DNA from: an uncultured Clostridia bacterium | Lineage (GTDB): Bacteria > Bacillota > Peptococcia > Peptococcales > Peptococcaceae | Direction of reading: 5' to 3' | Length of the DNA: 58,590 nucleotides | Assembly: GCA_944391285.1 (NCBI GenBank) | Contig: CALXSY010000011.1 | Location: forward strand, 1 to 58,590 | In this document: in pieces, positions 16,443 to 26,024 of the stretch | Numbering within the stretch: the stretch's first letter is position 1 | Layout of the letters: every line of letters begins with the position of its first letter | Made by a program: the position numbers and the translations under genes | The notes under the pieces: generated by a model | What the model was told of the DNA's origin: nothing | What the model saw: the letters and a program-made list of their open reading frames with translations, nothing else | The model's database searches: none

Positions 16443-18350
16443 GTGAAAGACTTGATTATTCTCCAGGGAAAAAATTTAACAAAGTATTATGTAACCGACC
16501 TTATTTTTAAGAATGTCGATTTTTATATCCAGGAAAATGAAAAAGTGGCTTTAGTAGGACCCAACGGCGCCGGCAAATCCACTTTGTTTCGCTGTATCGT
16601 AGGCGAGGAAAACTTTGACGACGGGCAAATAATGCAAAGCCAGAAGCATACTTTAGGCTATTTAGAGCAGATGCCGGACTTCGGCGAAAAGGTTACGCTT
16701 TTGGATGCAGTTTTAGAAATGTTTGCCGATATATTCGCCATGCGCGATAAGCTCAGGGAATTGGAAGAAGCCATGGGCGAGGCTGAGGAAGAAAGCTTGG
16801 AAAAACTGCTGGAGGATTACGCCAACCTCACCCACCAGTATGAAGATTTAGGCGGCTTCAGCGCCGAGAGCAAAGCCAAAGGTATTATTAAAGGCTTAGG
16901 TTTTGCTGATGAGGATTTTAACCGCACGGTGTATAATTTTTCCGGCGGGGAGAAAACCCGGGTTTCCTTGGCACGGCTTTTAGCACGGGAGCCGGATATT
17001 CTGCTTTTAGACGAGCCGACCAACCATTTGGACTTAGAAGCGCTGGAATGGCTGGAAAATTTCCTGCGCAATTATAAAGGGGCGGTCTTTATCATCTCCC
17101 ATGACCGCTACTTTTTGGATCAGGTTGTCAGCAAAGTTTTGGAGCTGAATCACCACAGCTTAAAAAGCTACAACGGCAATTACAGCCGCTATTTAATCTT
17201 AAAGGCAGAGCAGGAATTAGCGCAGATGCGCGCTTACGAAAAGCAGCAGGAGGAAATCGCCCGCACTGAGGAGTATATTCGCCGTTATAAAGCCGGCATT
17301 AAATCCAAACAGGCTCGAGGCAGAGAAAAGCAATTATCCCGCCTGGAGCGCTTGGAAAATGTGAGCCTTAATAAAACTATCAATATCAACCTTAATTACG
17401 CTGCCCAAAGCGGTGATATCGTACTGCGGGTAAAGGATTTGTCCATGCATTACGGTGAGCGCCAGCTTTTTAAGGAGCTCAATTTTACCATCTATCAGGG
17501 GGAAAAAATCGGTTTGATCGGCTCTAACGGCGTCGGCAAAAGTACCATTTTAAAGATTATTCTGGGGCAAATCACTCCCACGAGCGGTACAGTCGAAGTG
17601 GGGGCAAGGGTTAAAATTTCTTACTTTGACCAGGAGCACAGGGGGTTAAATCTGGAAAACAGCGTTTTGGATGAGATATTTTATAATTACGATGTCAACT
17701 TAAACCAAGCCCGGGATTGGCTGGCACGGGTTTTATTTATCGGCGAGGACGTCTATAAAACAATCGGCGATTTATCCGGCGGTGAACGGGCGAGAATTGC
17801 CCTTTTAAAAATCATCATGGATGAGCCCAACTTTTTAATCATGGACGAGCCGACCAACCATTTGGATATCGATTCCAAAAATATCGTGGAAAATCTGCTC
17901 AATGATTTTCCGGGCACGGTTTTGGTAGTCTCCCATGACCGCTATTTATTAGATACTGTTTGCGAGCGGATTTTTGAATTAGAAAACGGCACCATCACCG
18001 ATTATTTGGGCAATTACTCCTATTGCCGGGAGAAAAAGGCAGAGCAGGAGCGTATCAAACGGGAAAAAGAGGAAGAAGCCCTTTTAGCCCAAAAGAAAAA
18101 AGCGCCGGAAAAAACCGCGCCTAAAATCAATAAAGCAAAAACAAAAGCAGAAATCAGCCAAACGGAAGAATTGATTGCCCAAAAGGAAGAGCGCTTGCAG
18201 GAGCTTTCGCAGGCATTGAGCGAAGCCAGCAGCTATCAGGATGAGGAATTGGGCAAAGCCTTGGTCAATGAGTATCAGGCATTGGAAAAAGAGATTCCTG
18301 AGCTTTATCAAAAGTGGGAAGATTTAAGCATGCTTTTGGAAAACACTTAA
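16443..18350 (+). CDS. ABC-F family ATPase (YdiF/Uup-like)
   Basis: A soluble protein with two ABC ATPase domains and no membrane segments. ABC-F proteins act on the ribosome in translation or antibiotic protection. Domain 1 (about 5-255) has Walker A GPNGAGKSTLF and NFSGGEKTRVSLA; domain 2 (about 320-540) has GSNGVGKSTIL and DLSGGERARIALL. Between them is the long charged linker (about 245-315), and the C-terminus (about 560-635) is a coiled coil rich in Lys/Glu. The interval begins at GTG 16443, but TTG 16452 would give the more typical N-terminus MIILQGKNLTKYY and better spacing from AAGG. It heads a run into the U32, mutS2 and mutS genes. Confidence 0.9.
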   Translation: MKDLIILQGKNLTKYYVTDLIFKNVDFYIQENEKVALVGPNGAGKSTLFRCIVGEENFDDGQIMQSQKHTLGYLEQMPDFGEKVTLLDAVLEMFADIFAMRDKLRELEEAMGEAEEESLEKLLEDYANLTHQYEDLGGFSAESKAKGIIKGLGFADEDFNRTVYNFSGGEKTRVSLARLLAREPDILLLDEPTNHLDLEALEWLENFLRNYKGAVFIISHDRYFLDQVVSKVLELNHHSLKSYNGNYSRYLILKAEQELAQMRAYEKQQEEIARTEEYIRRYKAGIKSKQARGREKQLSRLERLENVSLNKTININLNYAAQSGDIVLRVKDLSMHYGERQLFKELNFTIYQGEKIGLIGSNGVGKSTILKIILGQITPTSGTVEVGARVKISYFDQEHRGLNLENSVLDEIFYNYDVNLNQARDWLARVLFIGEDVYKTIGDLSGGERARIALLKIIMDEPNFLIMDEPTNHLDIDSKNIVENLLNDFPGTVLVVSHDRYLLDTVCERIFELENGTITDYLGNYSYCREKKAEQERIKREKEEEALLAQKKKAPEKTAPKINKAKTKAEISQTEELIAQKEERLQELSQALSEASSYQDEELGKALVNEYQALEKEIPELYQKWEDLSMLLENT

Positions 18351-18360
18351 GGAGAATATT

Positions 18361-20868
18361 ATGTCTAAAATAGAACTTTTAGCGCCGGCAGGCAGCAGAG
18401 AAGCCTTGCAGGCGGCAGTAGAAAACGGAGCCGATGCAGTTTATTTCGGCGGGCAGGTCTTTAATGCCCGGCAGAATGCCGCTAATTTTACCATCGCAGA
18501 AATAAACGAGAGCTTAGCTTATCTGCACAGCAAAAACCGGCAAGGCTTTATTACCTTAAATACTTTAATTGCTAATCATGAAATCGTTGATTTATTGGAA
18601 TATGTCTATGATATTGCCCAAGCGGGAGTGGACGGCGTAATTGTGCAGGATTTGGGTGTAGTGCAGCTTCTCAGAGAAACTCTGCCAGAATTACCTATTC
18701 ACGCCAGCACTCAAATGGCGGTGCATAATTTGCAGGGAGTAAAATATTTGCAGGATTTAGGCTTGAAACGGGTTGTGTTAGCCCGGGAAATGTCCTTGGC
18801 AGAGATTAAAGAAATCACCAATAAATGTGATGTAGAAATAGAAACTTTTGTGCATGGGGCTTTGTGCATCAGTTATTCGGGCAGATGCTTGATGAGCAGC
18901 TTTTTAGGCGGTCGCAGCGGCAATCGGGGCACCTGTGCCCAGCCCTGCCGCCTGCCTTACAGCTTAATGATGAATAACCAAGAAGTAGAAGCAGAGGGCA
19001 AGCATTTGCTTTCGCCGCGGGATTTAAATATGGTTGAGCATATTCCGCAATTAATCCAAAGCGGCATTAATTCGTTAAAAATAGAAGGACGCATGAAACG
19101 CCCAGAGTATGTGGCAACAGTGGTGCGCTGTTATCGTCATGCCATTGACAGCTTTTATCAAGGGCAGTTTAAGGTGACGAAAAAAGACCGTGACGATTTA
19201 CTGCAAATTTTTAACCGTCAGTTTACCACCGGCTATTATTTCGATAAGCCGGCTAAGAATTTGATGAGCTACGAAAAACCGGACAATCGGGGAGTTTTCT
19301 TGGGTGAAGCTTTAGAGGGGAAAAATAAATCGGTAAAGGTCAAGCTCTCAGCGCCTATCGCCGAAGAAGACGGATATTTATTTATCACCCCCAAAGGCAA
19401 GGAGATAGCCGGATTGGTGCATAATTTAAAGCTGAGCAAAGAAAATAAATCTTGGCTGGTCTCGTTTGCCGTGCCGGAAAATATTCCGCCCAAAAGCAAG
19501 TTTTACCGCACTTCTTCCAAAGAATTGCTGAAAGAGGCTAAGGCAAGCTATCAAATAACCGCCAAAGCGCAAGATAGTGAACCGGCAGATTTCTATTTCA
19601 CCGCCAAATTAGCTCAGCCGTTAAAATTAATAGCCGTCACAGCCGACGGCCGCTACAGCGAAAAAGAAAGCGAGTACACCGCACAAAAAGCTATCAATCG
19701 TGCCGCTACTGCGGAAACGGTGCGTCAGCAGCTGGATAGATTAGGCGGCAGCGGCTATGAGTTGGGACAGACAGAGATAATTATTGATGAAGACCTTATG
19801 CTGCCGGCCAGCGAAATCAATAAACTGCGCCGGGAAGTATTGGAAGAAATATCTGCTCAGAGGGTTTCTGCAGAGGAAGAAACAGCGGAGGAAAGCTTCT
19901 TTGCCGATGATTACACCAAAGAGGATTTCTTGGAGGAAGCGGAGGATTTCCTGCAAACTATTCCGCCCCAGGTTTTAGGCTATACCGATACCAAATTAAC
20001 CGTAGAAGTAAGCGACTTTGAGGCTTTAAAAGCGGCAGTGCAGGCAGGTGCTGATTGTCTTATCGCCAAATGGCATAGCTGGCGCCAGTTAAAATACTTT
20101 ACTGCTGCGGAGATAAAAGAGGCAATCGCTTTGTGCCATGAGAAGAAAAAGGAAATTTGGCTGTCCTTTAATCCCATCTGGGTAAATGACGAGGAAGAAA
20201 TATTGCGCCAAAAAATGCATCTCGCCCGGGACTGCGACGCTGACGGAGTTTATGCGGCGGATTTGGGAGCGTTAAATTTAGCTAAAGAAGCGGGCATCGA
20301 AAATATCGCTGTCGACTACGCTTTTAATACTTACAATGATTTAGCCATTAACTTTTTCTTAAAGGAAAACGTTACCCGCATTGCACTCTCAGCGGAGATG
20401 AATTTGGAGGAAATCTCTAACCTGACTTATCTGGGCAATATACCTATAGAAATTTTGATTCACGGCAATTTTCCTTTGATGGTGAGCAACTACTGTGCTA
20501 TCGGCGCCGTTAAAGATAAGGCAAGCAAGGTGCCTTGCTCTTATGCCTGCTTAAAGGGAGATTTTGCGCTTAAAGACCGCATGAATTGCCAATTTCCCCT
20601 TTTGACGGACGATCATTGCCGGATGTATATCTATAACAGCAAAACTTTAAATATTTATAAACGCCTTGATGAAATAATTGCCTTATCACCGGATTATTTG
20701 CGGATTATGGCGTGCGGTGAAAATATGGAGTGGATTAAGGAGACAGTAAGCGCCTATCGCTTGGCAATAGATAGTTTGGCAAGAAATGCTAAACTGCCTC
20801 CCAGCACCTCTTCTTTAATCAACGATACGCAAAACAGCACCTATGGTCATTTTTATCGGGGTGTATAA
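18361..20868 (+). CDS. U32 peptidase-family protein with two U32 modules
   Basis: An 835-residue cytoplasmic protein. Residues 1 to about 300 form a U32 domain starting IELLAPAGSREALQAAVENGADAVYFGG, with the cysteine cluster LCISYSGRC...GTCAQPCR (about 168-200) and the IEGRMKRPEYV signature. A DUF3656-like middle part (about 380-500) and an acidic linker (about 505-535) follow. A second U32-like TIM-barrel module (about 545-790) has its own cysteines in NYC, VPCSYAC and MNC. Relatives such as RlhA and TrhP hydroxylate RNA and use the cysteines for an Fe-S cluster, so an RNA-modifying role is more likely than proteolysis. It lies 11 bp after the ABC-F gene and 12 bp before mutS2. Confidence 0.85.
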   Translation: MSKIELLAPAGSREALQAAVENGADAVYFGGQVFNARQNAANFTIAEINESLAYLHSKNRQGFITLNTLIANHEIVDLLEYVYDIAQAGVDGVIVQDLGVVQLLRETLPELPIHASTQMAVHNLQGVKYLQDLGLKRVVLAREMSLAEIKEITNKCDVEIETFVHGALCISYSGRCLMSSFLGGRSGNRGTCAQPCRLPYSLMMNNQEVEAEGKHLLSPRDLNMVEHIPQLIQSGINSLKIEGRMKRPEYVATVVRCYRHAIDSFYQGQFKVTKKDRDDLLQIFNRQFTTGYYFDKPAKNLMSYEKPDNRGVFLGEALEGKNKSVKVKLSAPIAEEDGYLFITPKGKEIAGLVHNLKLSKENKSWLVSFAVPENIPPKSKFYRTSSKELLKEAKASYQITAKAQDSEPADFYFTAKLAQPLKLIAVTADGRYSEKESEYTAQKAINRAATAETVRQQLDRLGGSGYELGQTEIIIDEDLMLPASEINKLRREVLEEISAQRVSAEEETAEESFFADDYTKEDFLEEAEDFLQTIPPQVLGYTDTKLTVEVSDFEALKAAVQAGADCLIAKWHSWRQLKYFTAAEIKEAIALCHEKKKEIWLSFNPIWVNDEEEILRQKMHLARDCDADGVYAADLGALNLAKEAGIENIAVDYAFNTYNDLAINFFLKENVTRIALSAEMNLEEISNLTYLGNIPIEILIHGNFPLMVSNYCAIGAVKDKASKVPCSYACLKGDFALKDRMNCQFPLLTDDHCRMYIYNSKTLNIYKRLDEIIALSPDYLRIMACGENMEWIKETVSAYRLAIDSLARNAKLPPSTSSLINDTQNSTYGHFYRGV

Positions 20869-20879
20869 AGGAGTAAAGA

Positions 20880-23252
20880 ATGAACGAAACAACCTATGCT
20901 AAGCTTGAATATGCGAAAATTATCGATTTCTTAGCTGATGAATGCAGCTCAAATTTAGCAAAAGAAAAGGCTTTGGAGCTAAAGCCTATTACCGATGAGG
21001 AGCAAATAAGCTATTGGCAGGCGGAAACTACCGAGGGCGTGGATATGCGCCGTTTGGAGGCAAGTATTCCCTTAGGGGGAATTTTGGATATCCGCCAGGC
21101 TTTGCGTAAGATAGAGATTGGCGGTATGCCGGAAGCCTTTGAATTTTTGCAGATTATGGACGTTTTAAGGGCGTCTCGCCGTTTAAGGGTCTTTTTGGCA
21201 GAGCGCAAGAAAAATTATGAAACTCCCCGTCTCAGCTTTTGGGGCGGACAGTTAATCGCCTTTGAGGCGCTGGAGAAAACTATTGATAATATAATTGCGC
21301 CGGAAGCAACGGTGAGAGACAGCGCTTCACCTGCGCTTTTAAATCTGCGCAGAAAAATTGCCACTCTGCGCAGCCGCATTAAAGAAAAGCTGGACAATCT
21401 TTTGCGCAGCGAAAATGCTCATAAATATTTGCAGGACAGCTTAATCACTATCCGCGGTGACCGCTATGTGGTGCCGGTGAAGCAGGAATACCGCTCGCAG
21501 GTACCGGGCATAGTCCACGACCAGTCTGCCAGCGGAGCCACCTTATTTGTCGAGCCGATGGCAGTGGTGGAGATTAATAACGATTTGCGCAAGGCTCAAT
21601 TGGCAGAGAGAGACGAAGTAGTGCGCATTTTAGAGGAATTAAGCCAAAAGCTGGCGCCATATGTTGAGGATATCCGCCGTAATTTAGAGGTTTTGGCGCA
21701 TATTGATTTCATTTTTGCCAAGGCACGCTTGAGCGAAAAGATGGATGCTTTGTCACCCAAAATGCTCAAGAAACCGGCGTTTAATATTATCAAAGGACGC
21801 CATCCTTTGATTGATAAAAATAAAGTAGTGCCCTTAACCCTTTCTTTGGGAGAAGATTATAATGTTTTGGTTATCACCGGTCCTAATACGGGCGGTAAGA
21901 CCGTTACTTTAAAAACTGCCGGCTTGTTTGTGCTTATGCACCAGTCAGGTCTGCATGTGCCTTGTGAGGCAGGCAGTGCCATGGGTATCTTTAAAGGTGT
22001 TTATGCCGATATCGGCGATGAGCAGAGCATCGAGCAATCCTTGAGTACCTTCTCATCGCACATCACCAATATTATCAATATTTTAGACGCCTGCAACAAT
22101 AAATCATTAGTGCTTTTGGATGAATTAGGTGCCGGCACCGATCCGACTGAAGGTGCGGCATTGGCAGTGGCGATTTTGGAGTATCTCAAATCTTTGGATG
22201 CTAAAATCATCGCCACCACCCACTACGGCGATTTAAAAACCTACGCTTTTAACGAAAAAGGTGTCGAAAATGCCAGCGTAGAATTTGATATTGAAACCCT
22301 GCGCCCCACATACCGCTTGATGGTGGGCGTGCCCGGCAAAAGCAATGCTTTAAATATCGCTTCCCGCTTAGGCTTAAAGCAGGCAGTCATCAATAAAGCC
22401 AAAAGCTTCATTTCCCAGGAGGAGCACGATGTCACCGATTTAATTCAATCTTTGGAAACCAGCAATATTTTAGCTCAGCAAAAGGAGCAGGAGGCAGAGA
22501 AAAATCTGCGCTTGGTAGAAGAGGAATTGGCAAAACTGCGCCATGAACGAGCCAAATTGGCGGAGAATAACGACCGCATAAAAAAACGTGCTCAGGAAGA
22601 GGCAGCGCAGATTTTGCGCAAAGCCCGGGAAGAAAGCGATGAGATATTGAAAGAACTGCGGGAAATCAAAGCTCAAGCCGTGCTTGATGCTCAAGCAGAG
22701 CAAAAGGGGCAGAATCTGCGCAAAAAATTGCAGGACGATGCCGAAAAACTCCAGTCTAAGGCAAACCAAGCGCCGAAGATTATCGAAAACAAGGTTACTT
22801 CGGTTACTATCGGACAGGAGGTTTATGTACCTCGCTTTAATATGAATGCGCAAGTTGTATCCTTGCCTAACAAAAAAGGCGAATTATTAGTAGAAAGCGG
22901 CATCATGAAGATGACCGTTAACCTTAAAGAACTGCAATTAGTAGAAAAAGCTGAGAAAAAGAAAGAAAAAGGCGCCGTGCGCTTGGTTAACAATAAAACT
23001 GCCGATATCAAAAATGAGATTGATTTGCGGGGGATGACTGTTGAGGAGGCATATGATGCGGTGGATAAATATTTAGACGATGCTTATTTAAGCTCTCTGG
23101 CACAGGTCAATATTATCCACGGCAAAGGCACCGGCGTTTTGCGCACTGCCATCACCGATATGCTGCGCAAGCACCCTCATGTGCAGAGTTTCCGCTTTGG
23201 TAATTACAACGAAGGCGGCAACGGCATTACCGTAGTGGAATTAAAGAAATAA
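20880..23252 (+). CDS. mutS2: Endonuclease MutS2
   Basis: A MutS-like ATPase lacking the mismatch-recognition domain. It is linked to recombination control and, in Bacillus, to rescue of collided ribosomes. The 790-residue length is normal. Core and clamp occupy about 1-300, followed by the ATPase with Walker A GPNTGGKTVTL (about 338), DIGDEQSIEQSLSTFSSH and LLDELGAGTDPTEG. A long coiled coil spans about 515-630. The C-terminal Smr nuclease domain (about 715-790) has DLRGMTVEEAYD and the HGKGTGVLR loop. It sits in a run of repair genes between the U32 gene and mutS. Confidence 0.96.
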   Translation: MNETTYAKLEYAKIIDFLADECSSNLAKEKALELKPITDEEQISYWQAETTEGVDMRRLEASIPLGGILDIRQALRKIEIGGMPEAFEFLQIMDVLRASRRLRVFLAERKKNYETPRLSFWGGQLIAFEALEKTIDNIIAPEATVRDSASPALLNLRRKIATLRSRIKEKLDNLLRSENAHKYLQDSLITIRGDRYVVPVKQEYRSQVPGIVHDQSASGATLFVEPMAVVEINNDLRKAQLAERDEVVRILEELSQKLAPYVEDIRRNLEVLAHIDFIFAKARLSEKMDALSPKMLKKPAFNIIKGRHPLIDKNKVVPLTLSLGEDYNVLVITGPNTGGKTVTLKTAGLFVLMHQSGLHVPCEAGSAMGIFKGVYADIGDEQSIEQSLSTFSSHITNIINILDACNNKSLVLLDELGAGTDPTEGAALAVAILEYLKSLDAKIIATTHYGDLKTYAFNEKGVENASVEFDIETLRPTYRLMVGVPGKSNALNIASRLGLKQAVINKAKSFISQEEHDVTDLIQSLETSNILAQQKEQEAEKNLRLVEEELAKLRHERAKLAENNDRIKKRAQEEAAQILRKAREESDEILKELREIKAQAVLDAQAEQKGQNLRKKLQDDAEKLQSKANQAPKIIENKVTSVTIGQEVYVPRFNMNAQVVSLPNKKGELLVESGIMKMTVNLKELQLVEKAEKKKEKGAVRLVNNKTADIKNEIDLRGMTVEEAYDAVDKYLDDAYLSSLAQVNIIHGKGTGVLRTAITDMLRKHPHVQSFRFGNYNEGGNGITVVELKK

Positions 23253-23275
23253 TTACGATTTAAAAGGAGAAAAGT

Positions 23276-25897
23276 ATGCTGGGAAACACACCGATGATGA
23301 TTCAATACAAAAAAGTTAAAGACCAATACCAAGATTGCATTTTGTTTTATCGGCTCGGCGACTTTTATGAGATGTTTGATACTGATGCCGAAAAAGCCAG
23401 CCGGGTTTTGGGCATAGCCTTAACCAGCCGTGACGGCGGTATGGGCATCAAAGTGCCCATGTGCGGCGTGCCTTTTCATGCGGCGGATAATTATGTTGCC
23501 AAATTAATTAATGCCGGCTTAAAGGTAGCTATCTGCGAGCAGATGGAAGATCCCAAAGCTGCCAAAGGGATAGTGAAAAGGGACGTTATCCGCATTATCA
23601 CGCCCGGTACGGTTTTGGAGAGCAATATTTTAAAGGAGCGGGATAATAATTATCTTTTAGCAATAGTTAAAACCGAAGAGAAATACGGCATTGCCGCTTT
23701 GGATGCTTCTACCGGCGAATTTTTAGCCACAGAAATTGCCGACGAAAAAGAAACCGTCAATGAAATCTTACGCTTTGAGCCGGCAGAGTGCATCTGCGCC
23801 ATATCAGATATCTATTTGACCGAATTTTTAAAGGGGATTAATACAGCCAAGCCTTTGGTGGTTAATAATCATTTGGATTATGCCTTTGCTTATGATTATG
23901 CCCAAAATCGCTTAAAGGAGCATTTCGGCTTAAATTCATTAATCAGCTTAGGCTGTGAGGATAAGCCGGCGCTGGTGATGGCAGCGGGAGCAATTTTGGA
24001 TTATGTGACTTTGATGCAGAAAAACAAGCCGGAAAATGTCACTGCGCTGCGCATCTATTCTTTAGATGATAAGATGCACTTGGATTATGCGACCAAGCGC
24101 AATCTGGAATTGTTAAAATCCCTGCACTCCAACGACAAGCACGATGCTTTATTGGGCGTTTTGGATTACACCAAAACAGCGTTAGGAGCGAGAATGCTCA
24201 AAAGCTGGCTGGAGCGGCCGTTGATTAAAGAGGAGGAGATAAAACGCCGCCTTGATGCTACTGAGGAATTATACGACGATAACGGCATGCGCAATCGCTT
24301 GAAAGAGCATTTGGAACCGATTTATGATTTGGAGCGCATTACCAGCCGTATTTCTTACGGCACCGCCAATGCCAAGGATCTTTTGGCTTTGCGCAACTCG
24401 CTAGCTCTTTTTCCCAAAATAGCCGATGATATAAGCCTTTTAAAGACCGAGCTGTTTCAGAGCCTGGCTTTGGAATTTGATCTTTTAGAAGATGTTTATA
24501 CTAAGCTTGAGATAAGCATTAATGAAGAAGCTCCCTTTTCCCTGCGTGAGGGCAATTTGATTCGTGACGGCTATAACAGCGAGGTTGATGAGTTAAGGGA
24601 TATTGTGCACAACGGCAAAAAGTGGATAATCGATTTGGAAACCCGGGAGAAAGAAAAAACCGGCTTAAAATTAAAGGTCAGCTATAACAAGGTTTTCGGC
24701 TATTATATCGATGTCCCCAGAGCCAAAGCCGAGGAAGTGCCTGATTATTATCTGCGCAAGCAAACCTTGGCTAACAGCGAGCGGTTTATTACTCCCGAAT
24801 TAAAAGAGTTGGAGGGCAAAGTTTTGGGCGCTGACGAAAAGCTCAAAGAACTGGAGTATCAATTATTTGTCCAAGTGCGGGAAGAAGTAAAGCATAATCT
24901 GACGCGTATTTTAAAAAGCGCCCAAATCATCGGTCAGATGGACTGCCTATTTTCTTTGGCTCAAAGTGCAGTTTACAATAATTTTGTGAAGCCTACTATT
25001 AACCGCGAAGGAGTCTATCGTTTGAAAGACTGCCGTCATCCTATCGTGGAGAAAAAACTCGTCAACGGGTATTTTATCCCCAATGATGTTTATTTTGACC
25101 AAAAAGAGCAAAGATTTTTAATTATCACCGGACCCAATATGGCGGGCAAAAGCACCTATTGCCGCAGTGTGGCGATGGCAAGCATTATGCTGCAAATAGG
25201 CTCCTTTGTCGCTGCCGGTGAAGCAGATATGCCAATTGTGGATCGGGTGTTCGCTCGTATCGGTGCCAGCGATGATTTGAGCACCGGACAGAGTACCTTT
25301 ATGGTGGAGATGAATGAGGTTGCTAATATCGTTAACAACGCCACCAAAGACAGCTTAATCATTTTAGATGAAGTCGGCAGAGGCACCAGCACCTATGATG
25401 GTTTGTCCTTAGCCTGGGCATTGAGCGAATATATCAACAACAAAATCTGTGCTAAGACTATGTTTGCCACTCATTATCATGAGCTAACGGTCTTAGAAAA
25501 GCAGGAGGGAATTAAAAATTTCTCCGTAGCGGTAAAGGAAGACGGAGAAAACATTGTTTTTCTGCGCAAAATTGTTCCCGGAGGAGCAGACCGCAGCTAT
25601 GGTATTCATGTAGCAAAATTAGCCGGTATTCCCAATGAAATTTTGCTTGCGGCAGAGAATATTTTAAAGGATTTGGAAAGAGAGGAAAAAAGCAAAGAAT
25701 CTTTGCCTAAAGAAGACAGCGGCGAAAAAGAGCAGAGCGATAAACAGTTAGCTCAAAATACTCTTTTTGCACCTACTGCCGAACCTTCCAAAGTCTTAAA
25801 AAAACTTCTGAAAGCTGATTTGATGAATATGACCCCTCTTGATGCCTTAAATCTTCTTTATGATTTACAAACACAAGCCAAAAAAGAAATATTTTAA
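23276..25897 (+). CDS. mutS: DNA mismatch repair protein MutS
   Basis: Recognises mismatches and starts repair with MutL. The 873 residues contain the mismatch-binding N-terminal domain with the Phe-x-Glu motif in YRLGDFYEMFDTDA, the connector, core and clamp, and the ATPase with Walker A GPNMAGKSTY (about 622), GASDDLSTGQSTFMVEM and LDEVGRGTSTYDGLSLAW. A C-terminal charged tail (about 800-835) precedes a short dimerisation segment. It starts 23 bp after mutS2 behind AAAAGGAGAAAAG. mutL is the next repair gene but is separated from it by a MATE transporter with its own promoter. Confidence 0.98.
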   Translation: MLGNTPMMIQYKKVKDQYQDCILFYRLGDFYEMFDTDAEKASRVLGIALTSRDGGMGIKVPMCGVPFHAADNYVAKLINAGLKVAICEQMEDPKAAKGIVKRDVIRIITPGTVLESNILKERDNNYLLAIVKTEEKYGIAALDASTGEFLATEIADEKETVNEILRFEPAECICAISDIYLTEFLKGINTAKPLVVNNHLDYAFAYDYAQNRLKEHFGLNSLISLGCEDKPALVMAAGAILDYVTLMQKNKPENVTALRIYSLDDKMHLDYATKRNLELLKSLHSNDKHDALLGVLDYTKTALGARMLKSWLERPLIKEEEIKRRLDATEELYDDNGMRNRLKEHLEPIYDLERITSRISYGTANAKDLLALRNSLALFPKIADDISLLKTELFQSLALEFDLLEDVYTKLEISINEEAPFSLREGNLIRDGYNSEVDELRDIVHNGKKWIIDLETREKEKTGLKLKVSYNKVFGYYIDVPRAKAEEVPDYYLRKQTLANSERFITPELKELEGKVLGADEKLKELEYQLFVQVREEVKHNLTRILKSAQIIGQMDCLFSLAQSAVYNNFVKPTINREGVYRLKDCRHPIVEKKLVNGYFIPNDVYFDQKEQRFLIITGPNMAGKSTYCRSVAMASIMLQIGSFVAAGEADMPIVDRVFARIGASDDLSTGQSTFMVEMNEVANIVNNATKDSLIILDEVGRGTSTYDGLSLAWALSEYINNKICAKTMFATHYHELTVLEKQEGIKNFSVAVKEDGENIVFLRKIVPGGADRSYGIHVAKLAGIPNEILLAAENILKDLEREEKSKESLPKEDSGEKEQSDKQLAQNTLFAPTAEPSKVLKKLLKADLMNMTPLDALNLLYDLQTQAKKEIF

Positions 25898-25960
25898 GGG
25901 CTGAGGCTAATAAGATATAGTAATTGTTAGATTAGTAACCTTGGCATAAAGAATAACAAT

Positions 25961-25989
25961 ATGACATTTCTTCTAAGGTATAGTATGAT
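25961..25989 (+). promoter_or_regulatory. Possible promoter of the MATE gene
   Basis: ATGACA (25961-25966), a 17-bp spacer and TATGAT (25984-25989). Upstream, ATTGTTA (25923-25929) and TAACAAT (25954-25960) form a 7-bp inverted repeat of unknown role. Confidence 0.45.
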
Positions 25990-26024
25990 ATACTGAGATT
26001 ATTAAAGCGAGAGAAGGCGTTTAT

